Notes: generated from the sequence alone by a model not told the origin. 64,000 bases of DNA from Eubacterium ruminantium (GCA_900108205.1 FNUU01000001.1:1-64000), one strand, 5' to 3'. Shown: positions 15,622 to 25,883, numbered from the stretch's first letter. A program made the numbers and translations.

Positions 15622-16713
15622 ATGAATAAGATAGATTTAAATGGAAAGACCATACTTGTCACCGGCTGCCCGGGCTTTATCGGCGCAAACCTGGTGCTCA
15701 GACTTTTAAAAGAGATATCCGCAGGAACTGTAGTATCTCTTGACAATATGAATGATTACTATGATCCTGCTCTCAAAGAGTACAGGCTTTCACTTGTAGA
15801 TAAAGCAGCTGAAATGTCGCAGGTAAAACATGTATTTGTTAAGGGGACTCTTGCTGACAAGGCACTTATTGACAAGCTTTTTGATGAATATAAATTTGAT
15901 GTTGTAGTAAATCTTGCTGCACAGGCAGGAGTACGTTATTCTATTGACCATCCGGATGTTTATATCGAGAGTAACTTGATCGGATTTTATAATATACTTG
16001 AGGCCTGTCGCCATTCATATGATAAGGTGAGCGATTCTTATCAGGGTGTTCAGCACCTAGTATATGCTTCGTCGTCAAGTGTTTATGGAGGCAATAAGAA
16101 GGTTCCTTTTTCAACAGATGATAAAGTAGATAATCCGGTTTCTCTTTATGCTGCTACAAAGAAGAGCAATGAGCTTCTGGCTCATTCATATTCAAAGCTT
16201 TACAATATACCTTCGACAGGACTTAGATTCTTTACGGTTTACGGACCGGCAGGCAGACCGGATATGTTTTATTTTTCAGCAACAAATCGTCTTGCGAAGG
16301 GCGAAAATATAAAGATTTTCAATTATGGCAATATGAAGCGTGATTTTACTTATATTGATGACATTGTTGAGGGTGTGTACCGTGTAATGCAGGGGGCACC
16401 GGAAAAGAAGAACGGAGAGGACGGGCTTCCTGTTCCGCCATATGCAGTCTATAATATAGGCGGAGGTCAGCCGGAGAATCTGCTTGACTATATTTCCGTG
16501 CTTCAGGAGGAACTTGTACGAGCAGGCGTTCTTCCTGATGATTACGATTTTGAGGCTCACAGAGAGCTTGTCGGCATGCAACCGGGGGATGTTCCTGTGA
16601 CCTATGCTGATTCGGAGGCACTTGAGAGAGACTATGGTTTTACACCAAAGATCGGCATCAGAGAAGGCCTCAGGAAATTTGCCGAGTGGTATAAGGATTA
16701 TTATATATCTTAA
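15622..16713 (+). CDS. UDP-glucuronate 4-epimerase-like enzyme
   Basis: A 363-aa extended short-chain dehydrogenase: TGCPGFIGANL NAD loop near the N-terminus, NLAAQAGVRYSI, catalytic SSS and YAATKK (Tyr-Lys), and DFTYIDDIVEG in the substrate region. The AQAGVRYSI segment and the pre-YAATKK spacing match UDP-glucuronate 4-epimerases (CapI/LpsL type), giving UDP-galacturonate. It lies 78 bases after the dehydrogenase that should supply UDP-glucuronate and ends before a terminator, so the two likely form an operon. A diverged paralogue is at 23831-24916. The TGCPG in place of the usual TGGAG is a small oddity. Confidence 0.85.
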   Translation: MNKIDLNGKTILVTGCPGFIGANLVLRLLKEISAGTVVSLDNMNDYYDPALKEYRLSLVDKAAEMSQVKHVFVKGTLADKALIDKLFDEYKFDVVVNLAAQAGVRYSIDHPDVYIESNLIGFYNILEACRHSYDKVSDSYQGVQHLVYASSSSVYGGNKKVPFSTDDKVDNPVSLYAATKKSNELLAHSYSKLYNIPSTGLRFFTVYGPAGRPDMFYFSATNRLAKGENIKIFNYGNMKRDFTYIDDIVEGVYRVMQGAPEKKNGEDGLPVPPYAVYNIGGGQPENLLDYISVLQEELVRAGVLPDDYDFEAHRELVGMQPGDVPVTYADSEALERDYGFTPKIGIREGLRKFAEWYKDYYIS

Positions 16714-16741
16714 AATAGTTTTTTGGCATTTATATGAGATC

Positions 16742-16780
16742 AACAGCAGTGATAGAAATATTGCTGCTGTTTTCTGTTTT
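16742..16780 (+). terminator. Terminator after epimerase
   Basis: AACAGCAG (16742-16749) pairs with CTGCTGTT (16764-16771), followed by TTCTGTTTT. Confidence 0.7.
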
Positions 16781-16886
16781 AATGCTTTTTTTATTTGTGG
16801 ATATGTTTTATAATAATACTATGATTAATAAGTAGTTGAAAGAGATCTGGTATGGGAAAATAAATTAATATATGGGGGGATAGCAG

Positions 16887-18338
16887 ATGAAATATTGTAT
16901 TTATTGTGGTTCTCAGCTTGTTGAGGAATCATCTTTCTGTAATATATGTGGCGGTCGTCAGCCGTCAGATATTATAGATAACAGCAAGCAAAATGATGTA
17001 AAACAGGCGACCGACATACAGAATAATATGAACAGTGCTGCACCTAATGCACAGCAGTATTATATGAATCAAGTTGCGCCAAATGCTCAGCAGTACAGTA
17101 TGAACCAGACTGCGCCATATCCTCAGCAGAACAGTATGAACCAGGCTGTACCATATCCACAGCAGTATAGCATGAACAGTGCTGCACCAAATTCACAGCA
17201 GTACAACATGAATCAAATTGCATCGAATAATCAGCAGCCTGTAGGTGATACAGGATTATACAGTCAGCAGATCGTAAGCGGAACAACCCCATATTCACAG
17301 CATTACAATATAAACGGTGCTGCATCAAACACACAGCAGTATAGTATGAATCAATCTGTGTCTAATTCACAGCAGTACGATATGAATCAAACTGCATCAA
17401 ATTCACAGCTGTACAATATGACTCAACCTGCACCATATCCGCAGCAGCAAATGTATGGTATGCCTGCTGTGATAGATGACAATACAAAATCAGGAGGCCC
17501 AAGTACCGGTAAGAGTAAAAAGAAAATTATAATTCCTATAGTAGCATTACTGGTTATCGGTCTTGGAGTAGGCGGTTTCTTTATATTTAAGAAGCTTACT
17601 AAGAAACCTCAGGAAAAAGTTTTGGACAGCTTTTTTGAGGCTCTCAATAATATGGATATAGAAAAAGCAGAAACATATTGTGCACCTGAAGGAACGGAAA
17701 GATATGGAGATATGATACAATATGGAGCTTTAAGCAATCTATACACAAACCGGTTTGGTTTTACCAGAGGAATATTTGATTATAATGATATGCTTCGTTT
17801 GGATACAGATCTCATGGATATGTATCTTAAATCATATGGATTCAGTTCTTCCAGGGATGGGGGATTAGAAAAAAGAAGACAATGTGAAGAAAATAATGAC
17901 ATGTTTCGTATGAAATATAGTGATTTCCATGTTGAATATGATCTTGTCAGTTTAAAACCGGCTTCGGAATATACTATTTCGTACCAATATAAAGCGAAAC
18001 AAATAGAAATTGACGATATGGCAGGCACGATTGAATCAGGTATGCATTTTGAAGAAGGTGACGTAACAGATGTTTATGTCGCAAAGATTCATATAAAATG
18101 GAGATATGGTGATAAAAAATACGGTTATGACAAGAGCTGGTGGTCAAATAGCGCTTTTGATAGTGCTAAAGTAAATATTCATGATTCTTACGGTAATAAA
18201 CTTGGAAGCTATAATGAAGTGGTAAATTATTATGATAATATAGTATATAATGTGTTTATTTATGAGTACAAAGGAAAATGGTATATCTATAATCCTTATA
18301 TTATCAGATATTATTATTCAAGGTGGAAAGCGGAGTAA
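16887..18338 (+). CDS. Zinc-ribbon, repeat-linked, membrane-anchored protein
   Basis: A 483-aa protein. Residues 1-25 form a zinc ribbon (CIYCG...CNICG). Residues 45-190 are low-complexity, built from about a dozen 12-residue units of the type YSMNQTAPYPQQ. A single membrane helix follows (IIIPIVALLVIGLGVGGFFIF, near residues 212-232), then an extracytoplasmic domain of about 240 residues beginning with EKVLDSFFEALNNMDIEKA, typical of DUF4878/NTF2-like domains. Three relatives with the same plan lie at 32891, 33806 and 35682. The cytoplasmic ribbon and external domain suggest a sensor or scaffold; the role is unknown. It appears monocistronic, with GGGGGGAT before the start. Confidence 0.75.
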   Translation: MKYCIYCGSQLVEESSFCNICGGRQPSDIIDNSKQNDVKQATDIQNNMNSAAPNAQQYYMNQVAPNAQQYSMNQTAPYPQQNSMNQAVPYPQQYSMNSAAPNSQQYNMNQIASNNQQPVGDTGLYSQQIVSGTTPYSQHYNINGAASNTQQYSMNQSVSNSQQYDMNQTASNSQLYNMTQPAPYPQQQMYGMPAVIDDNTKSGGPSTGKSKKKIIIPIVALLVIGLGVGGFFIFKKLTKKPQEKVLDSFFEALNNMDIEKAETYCAPEGTERYGDMIQYGALSNLYTNRFGFTRGIFDYNDMLRLDTDLMDMYLKSYGFSSSRDGGLEKRRQCEENNDMFRMKYSDFHVEYDLVSLKPASEYTISYQYKAKQIEIDDMAGTIESGMHFEEGDVTDVYVAKIHIKWRYGDKKYGYDKSWWSNSAFDSAKVNIHDSYGNKLGSYNEVVNYYDNIVYNVFIYEYKGKWYIYNPYIIRYYYSRWKAE

Positions 18339-18399
18339 GAATATAGGATAATATAATATCGGGTGTTTCAATTGTTACATGATTATGGGGTGATCATAT

Positions 18400-20352
18400 A
18401 TGAAAAATAGAAAAACTCTCTGCCTTTTGACGGCAGTTCCGGATACGTTTCATTCACAGAGAATATGCAGGGGTGTGGCTACGCAGTGCGAGAAATACGG
18501 CTATGATCTTGCGGTTTTTTGTGCGATGATCAATCTGGATTTCTTTTTTGAGGATTATGCGCAGGGCGAAAGAAATATATATGAATTGCCGGATTTCAAG
18601 AGATTTGATGGAATAATCTTCGACAGTATCAGTATGTCGAATGGTAATCAGACCAAGTTAATGGAAAAACTTTGCGACAAGATAAAACATCAGACGGAGG
18701 CGCCTCTTGTTAATGTTGGAATGCCATTCGGAGATTTGGATTATATTCAGAATGAAAATGATGAACCTATTCGTGAGCTGTGCCGTCATGCCATAGAAGT
18801 GCACGGTTGTCGTGATATATGTATCCTTACGGGAAGGAAAGGACACCATGAATCAGAGGAACGCCTGGAAATAATGTTGGATGAAATCCACAAGCATGGG
18901 CTGGAGGTAACAGAGGAGCATAGAGTATATGGTGATTTCTGGTACTCGAGTGGTAATAAGCTGGCACAGGATATTGTTTCGGGGAAAATCAAAAAACCTG
19001 ATGCTGTTATAGCTGCCAGTGATCATATGGCTCTTGGTTTTATAGAGGAATATACAAAGCTTGGTGGACACGTGCCTGAGGATGTTGTTGTTCTTGGTTT
19101 TGAAGGAACTTCTGAGGCTTTGCTGGATGATATTTCTCTTACCACTGTAGATTCGAATTTTGCTAAATGTGCTGCTGATGCTGTAGATAGATTAAGGTCT
19201 TTTATCGAACCGGAAAAAGAAATCATACCATATGCACAGGATGTCGGTTCAATGTTTCATATAGGCATGAGCTGTGGCTGTACTCCATGTCACAGCGATA
19301 CATTGAATGCAATAAAAGCAAATATCTATTTGGTCACAAGAAATTATAAACCGGACGTTTTTGATGATGATATTGATATCGGTCTCCTTATGGAGAGTTA
19401 TATTCCGGAAAGGCTTACTGCCTCCACAAGTCCGGATGAATGTATAACAAATATCTATAATACTGCTTATGTTATTTCACCATTTCTGAATTTTTATCTT
19501 TGCCTGCGTCAGGATTGGCTCGATACGAATGCTGATGTAACAGAGGGCTATCCTGATAAAATGGATCTTGTGCTTTTGAGATCTATGTCTGGCCGGCAGG
19601 ATATAAATGTCCAAGAATATCGTCAAACCTTTAATACTGAGCTTATGCTTCCTCAGCTTTTTGAGGAGACTGATGAGCCTTCGCTGTATTATTTTTCAGC
19701 CGTACATTTTGCTGATAAAACGCTTGGATATGCAGTTCTTCAGCGGAAACTTTCCGATTGCAGAAAATTTAATCTTGTTTACAGAAATTGGCTGCGTTTT
19801 ATAAGTAACGCTCTCGAAATGGCAAGAACAAGGAATAGGTATGTCGTGCTGTCGATATATGATAAAATGACAGGACTGCTTAACAGAAGAGGTATGTATC
19901 AGGAACTTGAGAGGTTGACGACATGTAAGACTGTTGACAAGGAACTTTTTGTGAGTGTGATCGATATGGATGGGCTGAAATATATAAATGATACCTTTGG
20001 GCACTCGGAAGGAGATCACGGCATTATCCGTATAGCAGATGCAGTAAGAGCTGTCGCTCAGGAAAATGATATCTGCTGCCGCGCCGGCGGTGACGAGTTC
20101 TTTATCATTGGATTACGCGATAAGGGTGCATTTGATGCTGACAAATACGCAGATGATTTTTGCGGTATGCTGTCAAAACTCTCGGAAAGTGACAATAAGC
20201 CATATGTTGTCACAGCAAGTATCGGCAGTGCACTGGAAAGTGAAAATTCAGATTTGAATATAGAAGCGCTGATTGCTGAGGCAGATGAAAATATGTATCA
20301 TTATAAATTAAGCAGAAGACGTCGCAGAGAGGATCGCAGGGAGGGACTTTAG
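18400..20352 (+). CDS. Diguanylate cyclase with LacI-type sensor domain
   Basis: A 650-aa cytoplasmic protein with no signal or membrane segment. Residues 5-290 form a periplasmic-binding-protein/LacI-type sensor fold (VVVLGFEG, PDAVIAASDHMALG) without the usual N-terminal HTH. A middle region of about 190 residues (contains CGCTPC) leads to a C-terminal GGDEF domain (DKMTGLLNRRG, IDMDGLKYINDTFGHSEGD, RAGGDEFF), so cyclic-di-GMP synthesis is expected. The position of the inhibitory RxxD site holds QEND, so product inhibition is likely absent. It may couple an intracellular sugar or nucleoside ligand to c-di-GMP. No EAL domain is present. Confidence 0.85.
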   Translation: MKNRKTLCLLTAVPDTFHSQRICRGVATQCEKYGYDLAVFCAMINLDFFFEDYAQGERNIYELPDFKRFDGIIFDSISMSNGNQTKLMEKLCDKIKHQTEAPLVNVGMPFGDLDYIQNENDEPIRELCRHAIEVHGCRDICILTGRKGHHESEERLEIMLDEIHKHGLEVTEEHRVYGDFWYSSGNKLAQDIVSGKIKKPDAVIAASDHMALGFIEEYTKLGGHVPEDVVVLGFEGTSEALLDDISLTTVDSNFAKCAADAVDRLRSFIEPEKEIIPYAQDVGSMFHIGMSCGCTPCHSDTLNAIKANIYLVTRNYKPDVFDDDIDIGLLMESYIPERLTASTSPDECITNIYNTAYVISPFLNFYLCLRQDWLDTNADVTEGYPDKMDLVLLRSMSGRQDINVQEYRQTFNTELMLPQLFEETDEPSLYYFSAVHFADKTLGYAVLQRKLSDCRKFNLVYRNWLRFISNALEMARTRNRYVVLSIYDKMTGLLNRRGMYQELERLTTCKTVDKELFVSVIDMDGLKYINDTFGHSEGDHGIIRIADAVRAVAQENDICCRAGGDEFFIIGLRDKGAFDADKYADDFCGMLSKLSESDNKPYVVTASIGSALESENSDLNIEALIAEADENMYHYKLSRRRRREDRREGL

Positions 20353-20397
20353 TCCCGCAGGATTATTAGAAGCGGTTTTTGCTTCTCATAATATGTG
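20341..20397 (-). repeat. Dispersed hairpin repeat, inverted copy
   Basis: GGGACTTTAGTCCC and AGAAGC...GCTTCT hairpins reproduce, in reverse orientation, the repeat found twice at 45047-45232. The copy begins inside the last codons of the cyclase gene and serves as intergenic spacer. Confidence 0.6.
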
Positions 20398-20428
20398 TAT
20401 GTAGTATTTTACGAGGGAGGAGAATGGT

Positions 20429-23400
20429 ATGAAAAAGAAACGTTTATTATCAGTTTTTCTTTGTGCATGTATGCTTGTGATGCTTTTTCCTGCAAGTGTG
20501 ATGGCAAAGGAAACAGGGGATGCAAAGAGAAAAAGCAATAAGTATGCGCTTTGCGTTGGTGTGAATGAATACGACACCAGATACGTGACAAATTTTCTGT
20601 CAGGCTGTGTTAACGATGCAACTTATATGGCAAATTCGTTGAAAGAGCGCGGAGACTGGGCAGAGGAAGATGTGACACTGTTGATTAATGGAGAAGCATC
20701 CAAGGAGGCAGTCCGCAGCACGCTGAGAGAGTATGCTGCAAAGGCGGTAAGCGGAGATATCTTTGTTCTGCAGTGGTCAAGTCATGGCTTCAGTAAGACT
20801 GACTACGACGATCAATATACTGTCGACACCGGTATATGTACTTTTGATGATGATTATTATGATTATGAGCTTGCAGAAGACCTGATGTATTTTGAGAAGG
20901 GTGTAACTGTTATAATCGTTGTCGATACTTGTCATTCTGCCGGCCTTTATAAAACCGACAGTGATCCGACAGACGATAACAAAAAGAGTAAGGATGATGC
21001 AGCTGAAGAGCCTTCTTTTGATATCGCAGATCGTGTAAGCGCCATTATTGATGAAAATGCTGAGAAGCCAAATGGAGCAAAGGCAAGAGGTACAAATCCT
21101 ATTTCTTCAAGTGAGATTGGCTGGGTTACTGCCGCTCAGTATTATGAATCGTCCTTTGATGGTGGTTATTATAACAGAGATGACTGGTTTTTCAATTATG
21201 AGGATGAGGATGAAGAAGAAAATCCTGAAGATGAAGAAGGTGGTGTATTCCTTGCATCCTTCAACTGGGCATGGAGAAATGGCTGGGGCGATATAATGTT
21301 CAAGGGTGACGGCGATGGCTATTTTGATGCATATGAAGGCTGGGCATACGGCAGATATGTGGCTAACGATTATTATGGATATGGTTTCCACCCAACCTGC
21401 AAGAATATCGACGTTTTAAGAAGTGTTGAGCTTGGTTATATCGGCGATAAAAATGCTGAGAACAGCGAAGCTATAGAGTTCGATGATATTCCGGCATATA
21501 CGGTAAGAAAAGGTCAGGAAGTAAGCCTCGACATTAATGCATATGAAGAGGGCGATAATGATAATTTTGTATTTTCAATAACAAATACAGAGCCTGAGGA
21601 GCTTTCTTATACCTTAAATGGTAATCATTTCAGCTTTACTCCGGATGATGTGGGATTCTATAGATTTACAGTCCTCGCAGAAAATACGACTACAGGCCAT
21701 AAAAATACAAAAGATATAGGAATTTTTGCAGAAATACCGGTTCCTGAAAATATTACTACTTCGGATGTTGCATGTACAAGTTTTAAGATCAGCTGGGATG
21801 CTGTTGAAGAGGCTGATTATTATGCTATACAGGTTTGTGTAAATAGCCGTTTTGATATGTGGGCTGAAGGTGAGGATGAAGTTATCGTTTATGATATATC
21901 AAAACAGCCTGAGTATGTTGTTGATTCTCTTTTCGCAAATACTAAATACTATTTCAGGGTTCGTACGATAACAGAAAAAGAGTTCCCATTTTACATTAAT
22001 AACTTTGGAGAATGGTCAGAATCATCGGATATTAAAACTGCGAGAAAAACAAGCGCAAATATTATCAAGAATCCTGTTGAAAGAACAGGCCTTGTATATG
22101 ATGGATCTGAACAGGATCTGGTAGAAGCCGGAGAGATAGATGGCGGAACATTTGTTTATGCTGTATATGGTCCTTCAGATACCGATCCTGAGGAAGATGA
22201 GGATTTTGACAAATACGAGCTTGAGTGGAGTGAGGATATTCCATGTGCTGTAAATGCAGGAACATATTGGGTATATAATTTGATCAAAGGTGATGAAAGC
22301 CATTACAGCACCTTTTTAACTGAGTGTACAACCACTGTTATAGCACCGAAGGTTGTTAAGAATCCTACAATTGTTCTTGATAATGAGTTTTACGTATATG
22401 ATGGAAAGGTGAAAAAACCGGCAGTTACAGTAAAGGATGGTGACACTGTTATTCCTGAATCTGAGTATAAGGTAAGCTATGCAGATAATAAGGCTGCCGG
22501 AAAGGCAACAGTAAAGATAACAGATGTAAAAGGCGGTAATTATACTGTTAGCGGCAACGCAAAATTTATTATTGGTGAGCCTAAAGTAGAATGGTTCTGG
22601 AATGGAACTGAAAGCGCTGTGGCATATTTTACATGCGATGCATACAGTGATTTCAATGCTTCGGTTAAGGCAACAATCACAAACAAAGTGACAAAAGAGG
22701 CTTCATGTGATAAGGCTGGTGTCAGAACATATACCGCAACAGCTGTCTATGCAGGAAAGAAGTATACGAACAGTATTACTGAGAAGATTCCTGCCGGAGA
22801 GCATGATTATGGTAAGCCTGTCTGGAAATGGAATGGCACTTCTTCAGCTGAAGCGACATTTACCTGTAAGAGTAACAGCAGTCATACTAAAACTGTAAAG
22901 GCTTCTGTGACCGGTAAAGTAACTAAAAAAGCAACTGTAACAACTGCCGGCAGTAAAACATGTACAGCAAAGGTTACATTTAATGGAAAGACATATACTG
23001 ATACAAAAACAGAAGCTATTTACTTATTTACTAAGACTACAGGTATTCAGATATATAAAGATTCGCTTTATTATGTTAAGAATGGTGTTCAGTATACAGC
23101 TTTTACAGGATTTGCAAAGTACAAAAATGACTGGTACTATGTTGTAAAGGGTAAGGTTGATACATCAAAGAAGGATGTTTTGAGTGGTACTGTTAATGGA
23201 CAGAACGGCTGGTGGTTTATCGTAGGCGGTAAGGTTCAGTTTGTTAATTCTGTTGAGAAGAACAGCAAGGGCTGGTGGTATATAAAAAACGGCAGAGTTG
23301 ATTTCTTCTATACGGGTATTGCCAAGAACAGCTATGGCTGGTGGCGTATTGTAAACGGCCAGGTTGACTTTAGCTGCAATACAGTTGAAAAGAACGAATA

Positions 23401-23638
23401 CGGATGGTTCAAGTGCAAGGATGGTAAGGTTGACTTCAGCTTCACAGGTGTTGCCAAGAACAGCTATGGCTGGTGGTACTGCAAGGATGGCAAGGTTGAT
23501 TTTAGCTTCAATGGTATCGGATTAAATGAGTATGGATCATGGTACTGTAAGGGAGGCAAGGTTGATTTCAGCTTTAACGGAACAGTGAAATATAACGGAA
23601 AAACCTATATTATTAAAGGTGGTAAGGTTGTTAAGTAA
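20429..23638 (+). CDS. Secreted caspase-like protease with wall-binding repeats
   Basis: A 1069-aa secreted protein. Signal peptide: residues 1-26 (cleavage after VMA). Residues 36-300 form a caspase/metacaspase-type domain (peptidase C14) with the His of WSSHG (His119) and the Cys of VDTCHSAG (Cys168). Next come an acidic EDEDEEEN stretch, a fibronectin III-like domain (about 430-540), MBG/Ig-like domains (about 640-870), and from about residue 880 seven or so repeats of [14 protein letters not shown] type, a wall-binding WG-like repeat. It probably sits on the cell surface and cuts after Arg/Lys or Asp, but specificity is unknown. GAGGGAGGAG precedes the start and a strong terminator follows. 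Confidence 0.82.
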   Translation: MKKKRLLSVFLCACMLVMLFPASVMAKETGDAKRKSNKYALCVGVNEYDTRYVTNFLSGCVNDATYMANSLKERGDWAEEDVTLLINGEASKEAVRSTLREYAAKAVSGDIFVLQWSSHGFSKTDYDDQYTVDTGICTFDDDYYDYELAEDLMYFEKGVTVIIVVDTCHSAGLYKTDSDPTDDNKKSKDDAAEEPSFDIADRVSAIIDENAEKPNGAKARGTNPISSSEIGWVTAAQYYESSFDGGYYNRDDWFFNYEDEDEEENPEDEEGGVFLASFNWAWRNGWGDIMFKGDGDGYFDAYEGWAYGRYVANDYYGYGFHPTCKNIDVLRSVELGYIGDKNAENSEAIEFDDIPAYTVRKGQEVSLDINAYEEGDNDNFVFSITNTEPEELSYTLNGNHFSFTPDDVGFYRFTVLAENTTTGHKNTKDIGIFAEIPVPENITTSDVACTSFKISWDAVEEADYYAIQVCVNSRFDMWAEGEDEVIVYDISKQPEYVVDSLFANTKYYFRVRTITEKEFPFYINNFGEWSESSDIKTARKTSANIIKNPVERTGLVYDGSEQDLVEAGEIDGGTFVYAVYGPSDTDPEEDEDFDKYELEWSEDIPCAVNAGTYWVYNLIKGDESHYSTFLTECTTTVIAPKVVKNPTIVLDNEFYVYDGKVKKPAVTVKDGDTVIPESEYKVSYADNKAAGKATVKITDVKGGNYTVSGNAKFIIGEPKVEWFWNGTESAVAYFTCDAYSDFNASVKATITNKVTKEASCDKAGVRTYTATAVYAGKKYTNSITEKIPAGEHDYGKPVWKWNGTSSAEATFTCKSNSSHTKTVKASVTGKVTKKATVTTAGSKTCTAKVTFNGKTYTDTKTEAIYLFTKTTGIQIYKDSLYYVKNGVQYTAFTGFAKYKNDWYYVVKGKVDTSKKDVLSGTVNGQNGWWFIVGGKVQFVNSVEKNSKGWWYIKNGRVDFFYTGIAKNSYGWWRIVNGQVDFSCNTVEKNEYGWFKCKDGKVDFSFTGVAKNSYGWWYCKDGKVDFSFNGIGLNEYGSWYCKGGKVDFSFNGTVKYNGKTYIIKGGKVVK

Positions 23639-23763
23639 GACATCTTTATCAGGATAGGGGTAATCAAATGATAAAAAAATATGTGATGGTGCGGTATTGC
23701 TTCGTGATTGTCGGACGTAGTGTCTGTGCCGGAGACGGATAATTACATATTTATAAAAAAGAT

Positions 23764-23795
23764 CGGAGGGATTGATAATCCCTCCGGTTTTTTTA
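23764..23795 (+). terminator. Terminator between convergent genes
   Basis: CGGAGGGATT (23764-23773), loop GAT, AATCCCTCCG (23777-23786), then seven T. It ends the caspase-like gene; the convergent epimerase-like gene ends just downstream. Confidence 0.85.
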
Positions 23796-23830
23796 TGGTG
23801 CATACGATATTAGTATTTTAACGGCAAAAA

Positions 23831-24916
23831 TTATGCATTATATTCTTTGTACCATTCAGCAAATTTCTTTAAGCCTTCCCTTATGGTTGTTGAAGGTGTG
23901 AAACCAAAATCTTCTGCAAAGTATTTTGTATTTGTTTTTTCTGAAACAAGTATATTTGGCTGAGCTTCAACATATTCCTTATATGCTTCAAAATCAAAGT
24001 CTGAAGGAAGTATACCTGCTGAAACAAGCTCTTCCTGAAGTGTTGAAATAAAATCCGTAAGATTGTCTGTAGTTCCCTTGCCTATATCATAAAGGGCATA
24101 AGGTACTGCAGGCTGGCCGTTTTCATCGGTATTTGAAGGTGCATTTTGCATGGCTTTTATTATGGCTTCTACTGCATCATCAATATAAGTGAAATCTTTG
24201 TTGCAGCTGCCGTTGTTGATGATCGCCTGGCTTCTTTTGCTGCTCCAATTATCTGCTGCTGAATAGTAGAGTGTATCAGGTCTTCCGGCCGGACCGTAAA
24301 CTGAGCTGAGACGAAGACCGGTCATTGGTATGCCGTAAAGTCGGCTGTAGCTGTAGGCGTAAACTTCATTTGACTTTTTGGTAGCGGCATAGAAAGAAAC
24401 CGGATGATCGATATCAAAAGGAATGCCCTGAGTTTTCTCACGGTTGTCTCCGTAAACTGAAGTAGAAGAAGCATATACGAGATGCTGAACTCCCGGATGA
24501 CCATCGCGACTGTGCCTTGCACCTTCGATAATATTGAAAAATCCGATAATATTAGGTCCGATATATGCTGTCGGATGGTCTATAGCATATTCGTCGCTTT
24601 CCTGAGCTGCGAGATTAACAATGATAGATGGCTTATAGTTTATGAAGATGCCTCTTAAAAGGTTTGTATCTGCAAGATTTCCTTTGATAAAGAGATAGTT
24701 TGCAGAACTTTCTTTTGCGGCTTCATCTATAAGGCCTAGTCTGTATTCCTTAAGCTTTGGATCATAATAATCATTAATATTATCAAAGTTGATTATCTGA
24801 CCGGAGGTCATTTCCTTTAAAAGTCTGATTATCAGACTTGCGCCTATGAATCCGGCGCCTCCTGTTACAAGTATATTTTGATGGTCTAATCCTAAAATTG
24901 TTTTGTTATGTTTCAT
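23831..24916 (-). CDS. Divergent epimerase-like paralogue
   Basis: A 361-aa extended short-chain dehydrogenase, clearly paralogous to the protein at 15622 along its full length. NAD loop TGGAGFIGASL and catalytic YAATKK are present, and the C-terminal EGLKKFAEWYKEY is shared. Two diagnostic segments differ: NLAAQESDEYAID replaces AAQAGVRYSID, and NNGSCNKDFTYID replaces NYGNMKRDFTYID. The first lies beside the substrate and may change specificity, so UDP-glucuronate 4-epimerase activity is uncertain. It is transcribed alone from a promoter at 24960-24987. Confidence 0.8.
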   Translation of the reverse strand: MKHNKTILGLDHQNILVTGGAGFIGASLIIRLLKEMTSGQIINFDNINDYYDPKLKEYRLGLIDEAAKESSANYLFIKGNLADTNLLRGIFINYKPSIIVNLAAQESDEYAIDHPTAYIGPNIIGFFNIIEGARHSRDGHPGVQHLVYASSTSVYGDNREKTQGIPFDIDHPVSFYAATKKSNEVYAYSYSRLYGIPMTGLRLSSVYGPAGRPDTLYYSAADNWSSKRSQAIINNGSCNKDFTYIDDAVEAIIKAMQNAPSNTDENGQPAVPYALYDIGKGTTDNLTDFISTLQEELVSAGILPSDFDFEAYKEYVEAQPNILVSEKTNTKYFAEDFGFTPSTTIREGLKKFAEWYKEYNA

Positions 24917-24959
24917 TATACAGTCCCCTTTATTATGTCATTTTAAAAAACGTTTTTAT

Positions 24960-24987
24960 TTTATAATCATAATAATGTTTGTGTCAA
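24960..24987 (-). promoter_or_regulatory. Promoter of divergent epimerase paralogue
   Basis: Minus-strand TTGACA (24987-24982), 16-bp spacer and TATAAA (24965-24960), about 45 bp before the start codon. Confidence 0.6.
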
Positions 24988-24996
24988 TATTCAATT

Positions 24997-25038
24997 GATG
25001 AAAATACTTTGCTTTTGAAAGGTTTTCATCATTTTTTT
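24997..25038 (+). terminator. Hairpin with T-run in divergent intergenic region
   Basis: TGATGAAAA (24997-25005) pairs with TTTTCATCA (25023-25031), followed by TTTTTTT. There is no plus-strand gene just upstream, so it may insulate the following promoter or belong to a lost gene. Confidence 0.55.
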
Positions 25039-25041
25039 AGC

Positions 25042-25071
25042 TTGACACTTCTTTTATGAAGGAATTAATAT
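25042..25071 (+). promoter_or_regulatory. Promoter of HTH protein gene
   Basis: TTGACA (25042-25047), 18-bp spacer, TAATAT (25066-25071), 155 bp before the start codon. Confidence 0.6.
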
Positions 25072-25226
25072 GAATATGTAAAAAATAATGGTGTATGTCA
25101 ACCGTGAGATAAATAATAATGATTACTTAAATGTGACAGGTACTATTAAGATGTATAAATATAAAAAAATGATTATATAAGTATAAGGAAAACGAATATT
25201 TATAAAGAACAGGAAATGGATGAAAA

Positions 25227-25883
25227 ATGGGCAGAAAAAGAAAAAAACCGGATTTTGATCAACAGGCAGATATCAAGGATTTAGTAACTGCGGTAGCAGA
25301 GTATTACGGCACATCGGTTTCTATAAGAGAAGTTGCGGATCATTTTGGGATTACACTTCTTAAGGCGAGAAAAATACTTATAACTGCAGGCGTTTATTCG
25401 ACTATGCTGAGTCGCAGGGTGCAGGAAATGACTGATGAAGGAAAGACAGTTGCTGAGATTATGAGAGAATTGGATCTTTCAAGGGCATCTGTTTCGAGCT
25501 ACCTTCCATATAAAAGAGTTATTTACAAAATGCCTACTTTATCTGTAGGGGCTGACAGAAAGAAAATGCAGAGATTTCGTCAGAAAAGCTGTGAGGAGTT
25601 TGTTGAAAAGCTCGAGACAATGAATATGGAAGAGGCAGAAGAAGGCATTAAGTATCTTCTTGATATCCACCAGGGATGTGTTTTTTATACTCCAAATGGT
25701 GAAAGGTATTCATACAGGTGTGAGGATGGCCTGATTTATATACGCAGAAAGCCTGAAAAAGTGGAAGACGCTTTAAATGATGAGCAGCATAAGCCTGAAC
25801 AGCTGACGGATATAAGGCTTGATGAGCTGGAAGACAGAGCTTCATATGTATATCCGATCTTTAAACGTTTTAAATTAGTGTGA
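25227..25883 (+). CDS. HTH-containing putative regulator
   Basis: A 218-aa basic protein. Two helix-turn-helix-like segments follow each other: VSIREVADHFGITLLKARKIL (about residues 31-51) and KTVAEIMRELDLSRASVSSYL (about 74-95), resembling tandem sigma-70-region-4 or resolvase-type recognition helices. The C-terminal half holds an FYTPNGERYSYRC segment and an acidic tail. No membrane segment. I cannot name the family; a DNA-binding regulator is likely from the HTH pair. It has its own promoter and no operon partners, being followed by degenerate repeats and a tRNA on the other strand. Confidence 0.65.
   Translation: MGRKRKKPDFDQQADIKDLVTAVAEYYGTSVSIREVADHFGITLLKARKILITAGVYSTMLSRRVQEMTDEGKTVAEIMRELDLSRASVSSYLPYKRVIYKMPTLSVGADRKKMQRFRQKSCEEFVEKLETMNMEEAEEGIKYLLDIHQGCVFYTPNGERYSYRCEDGLIYIRRKPEKVEDALNDEQHKPEQLTDIRLDELEDRASYVYPIFKRFKLV

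Larger units (their letters stand above)
24917..25226. other. Intergenic region with divergent promoters
   Basis: About 310 bases holding a minus-strand promoter for the epimerase paralogue, a hairpin with a T-run, and a plus-strand promoter for the HTH protein. Nothing else is visible. Confidence 0.6.

Noticed and set aside
16346..16621. Minus-strand frame with Pro/Gln-rich product within the epimerase
   Set aside because: Shadow of a well-supported gene on the other strand.
17044..17334. Minus-strand frame across the MNQ repeats
   Set aside because: Low-complexity repeats open several frames; the plus-strand protein has the zinc ribbon and membrane helix.
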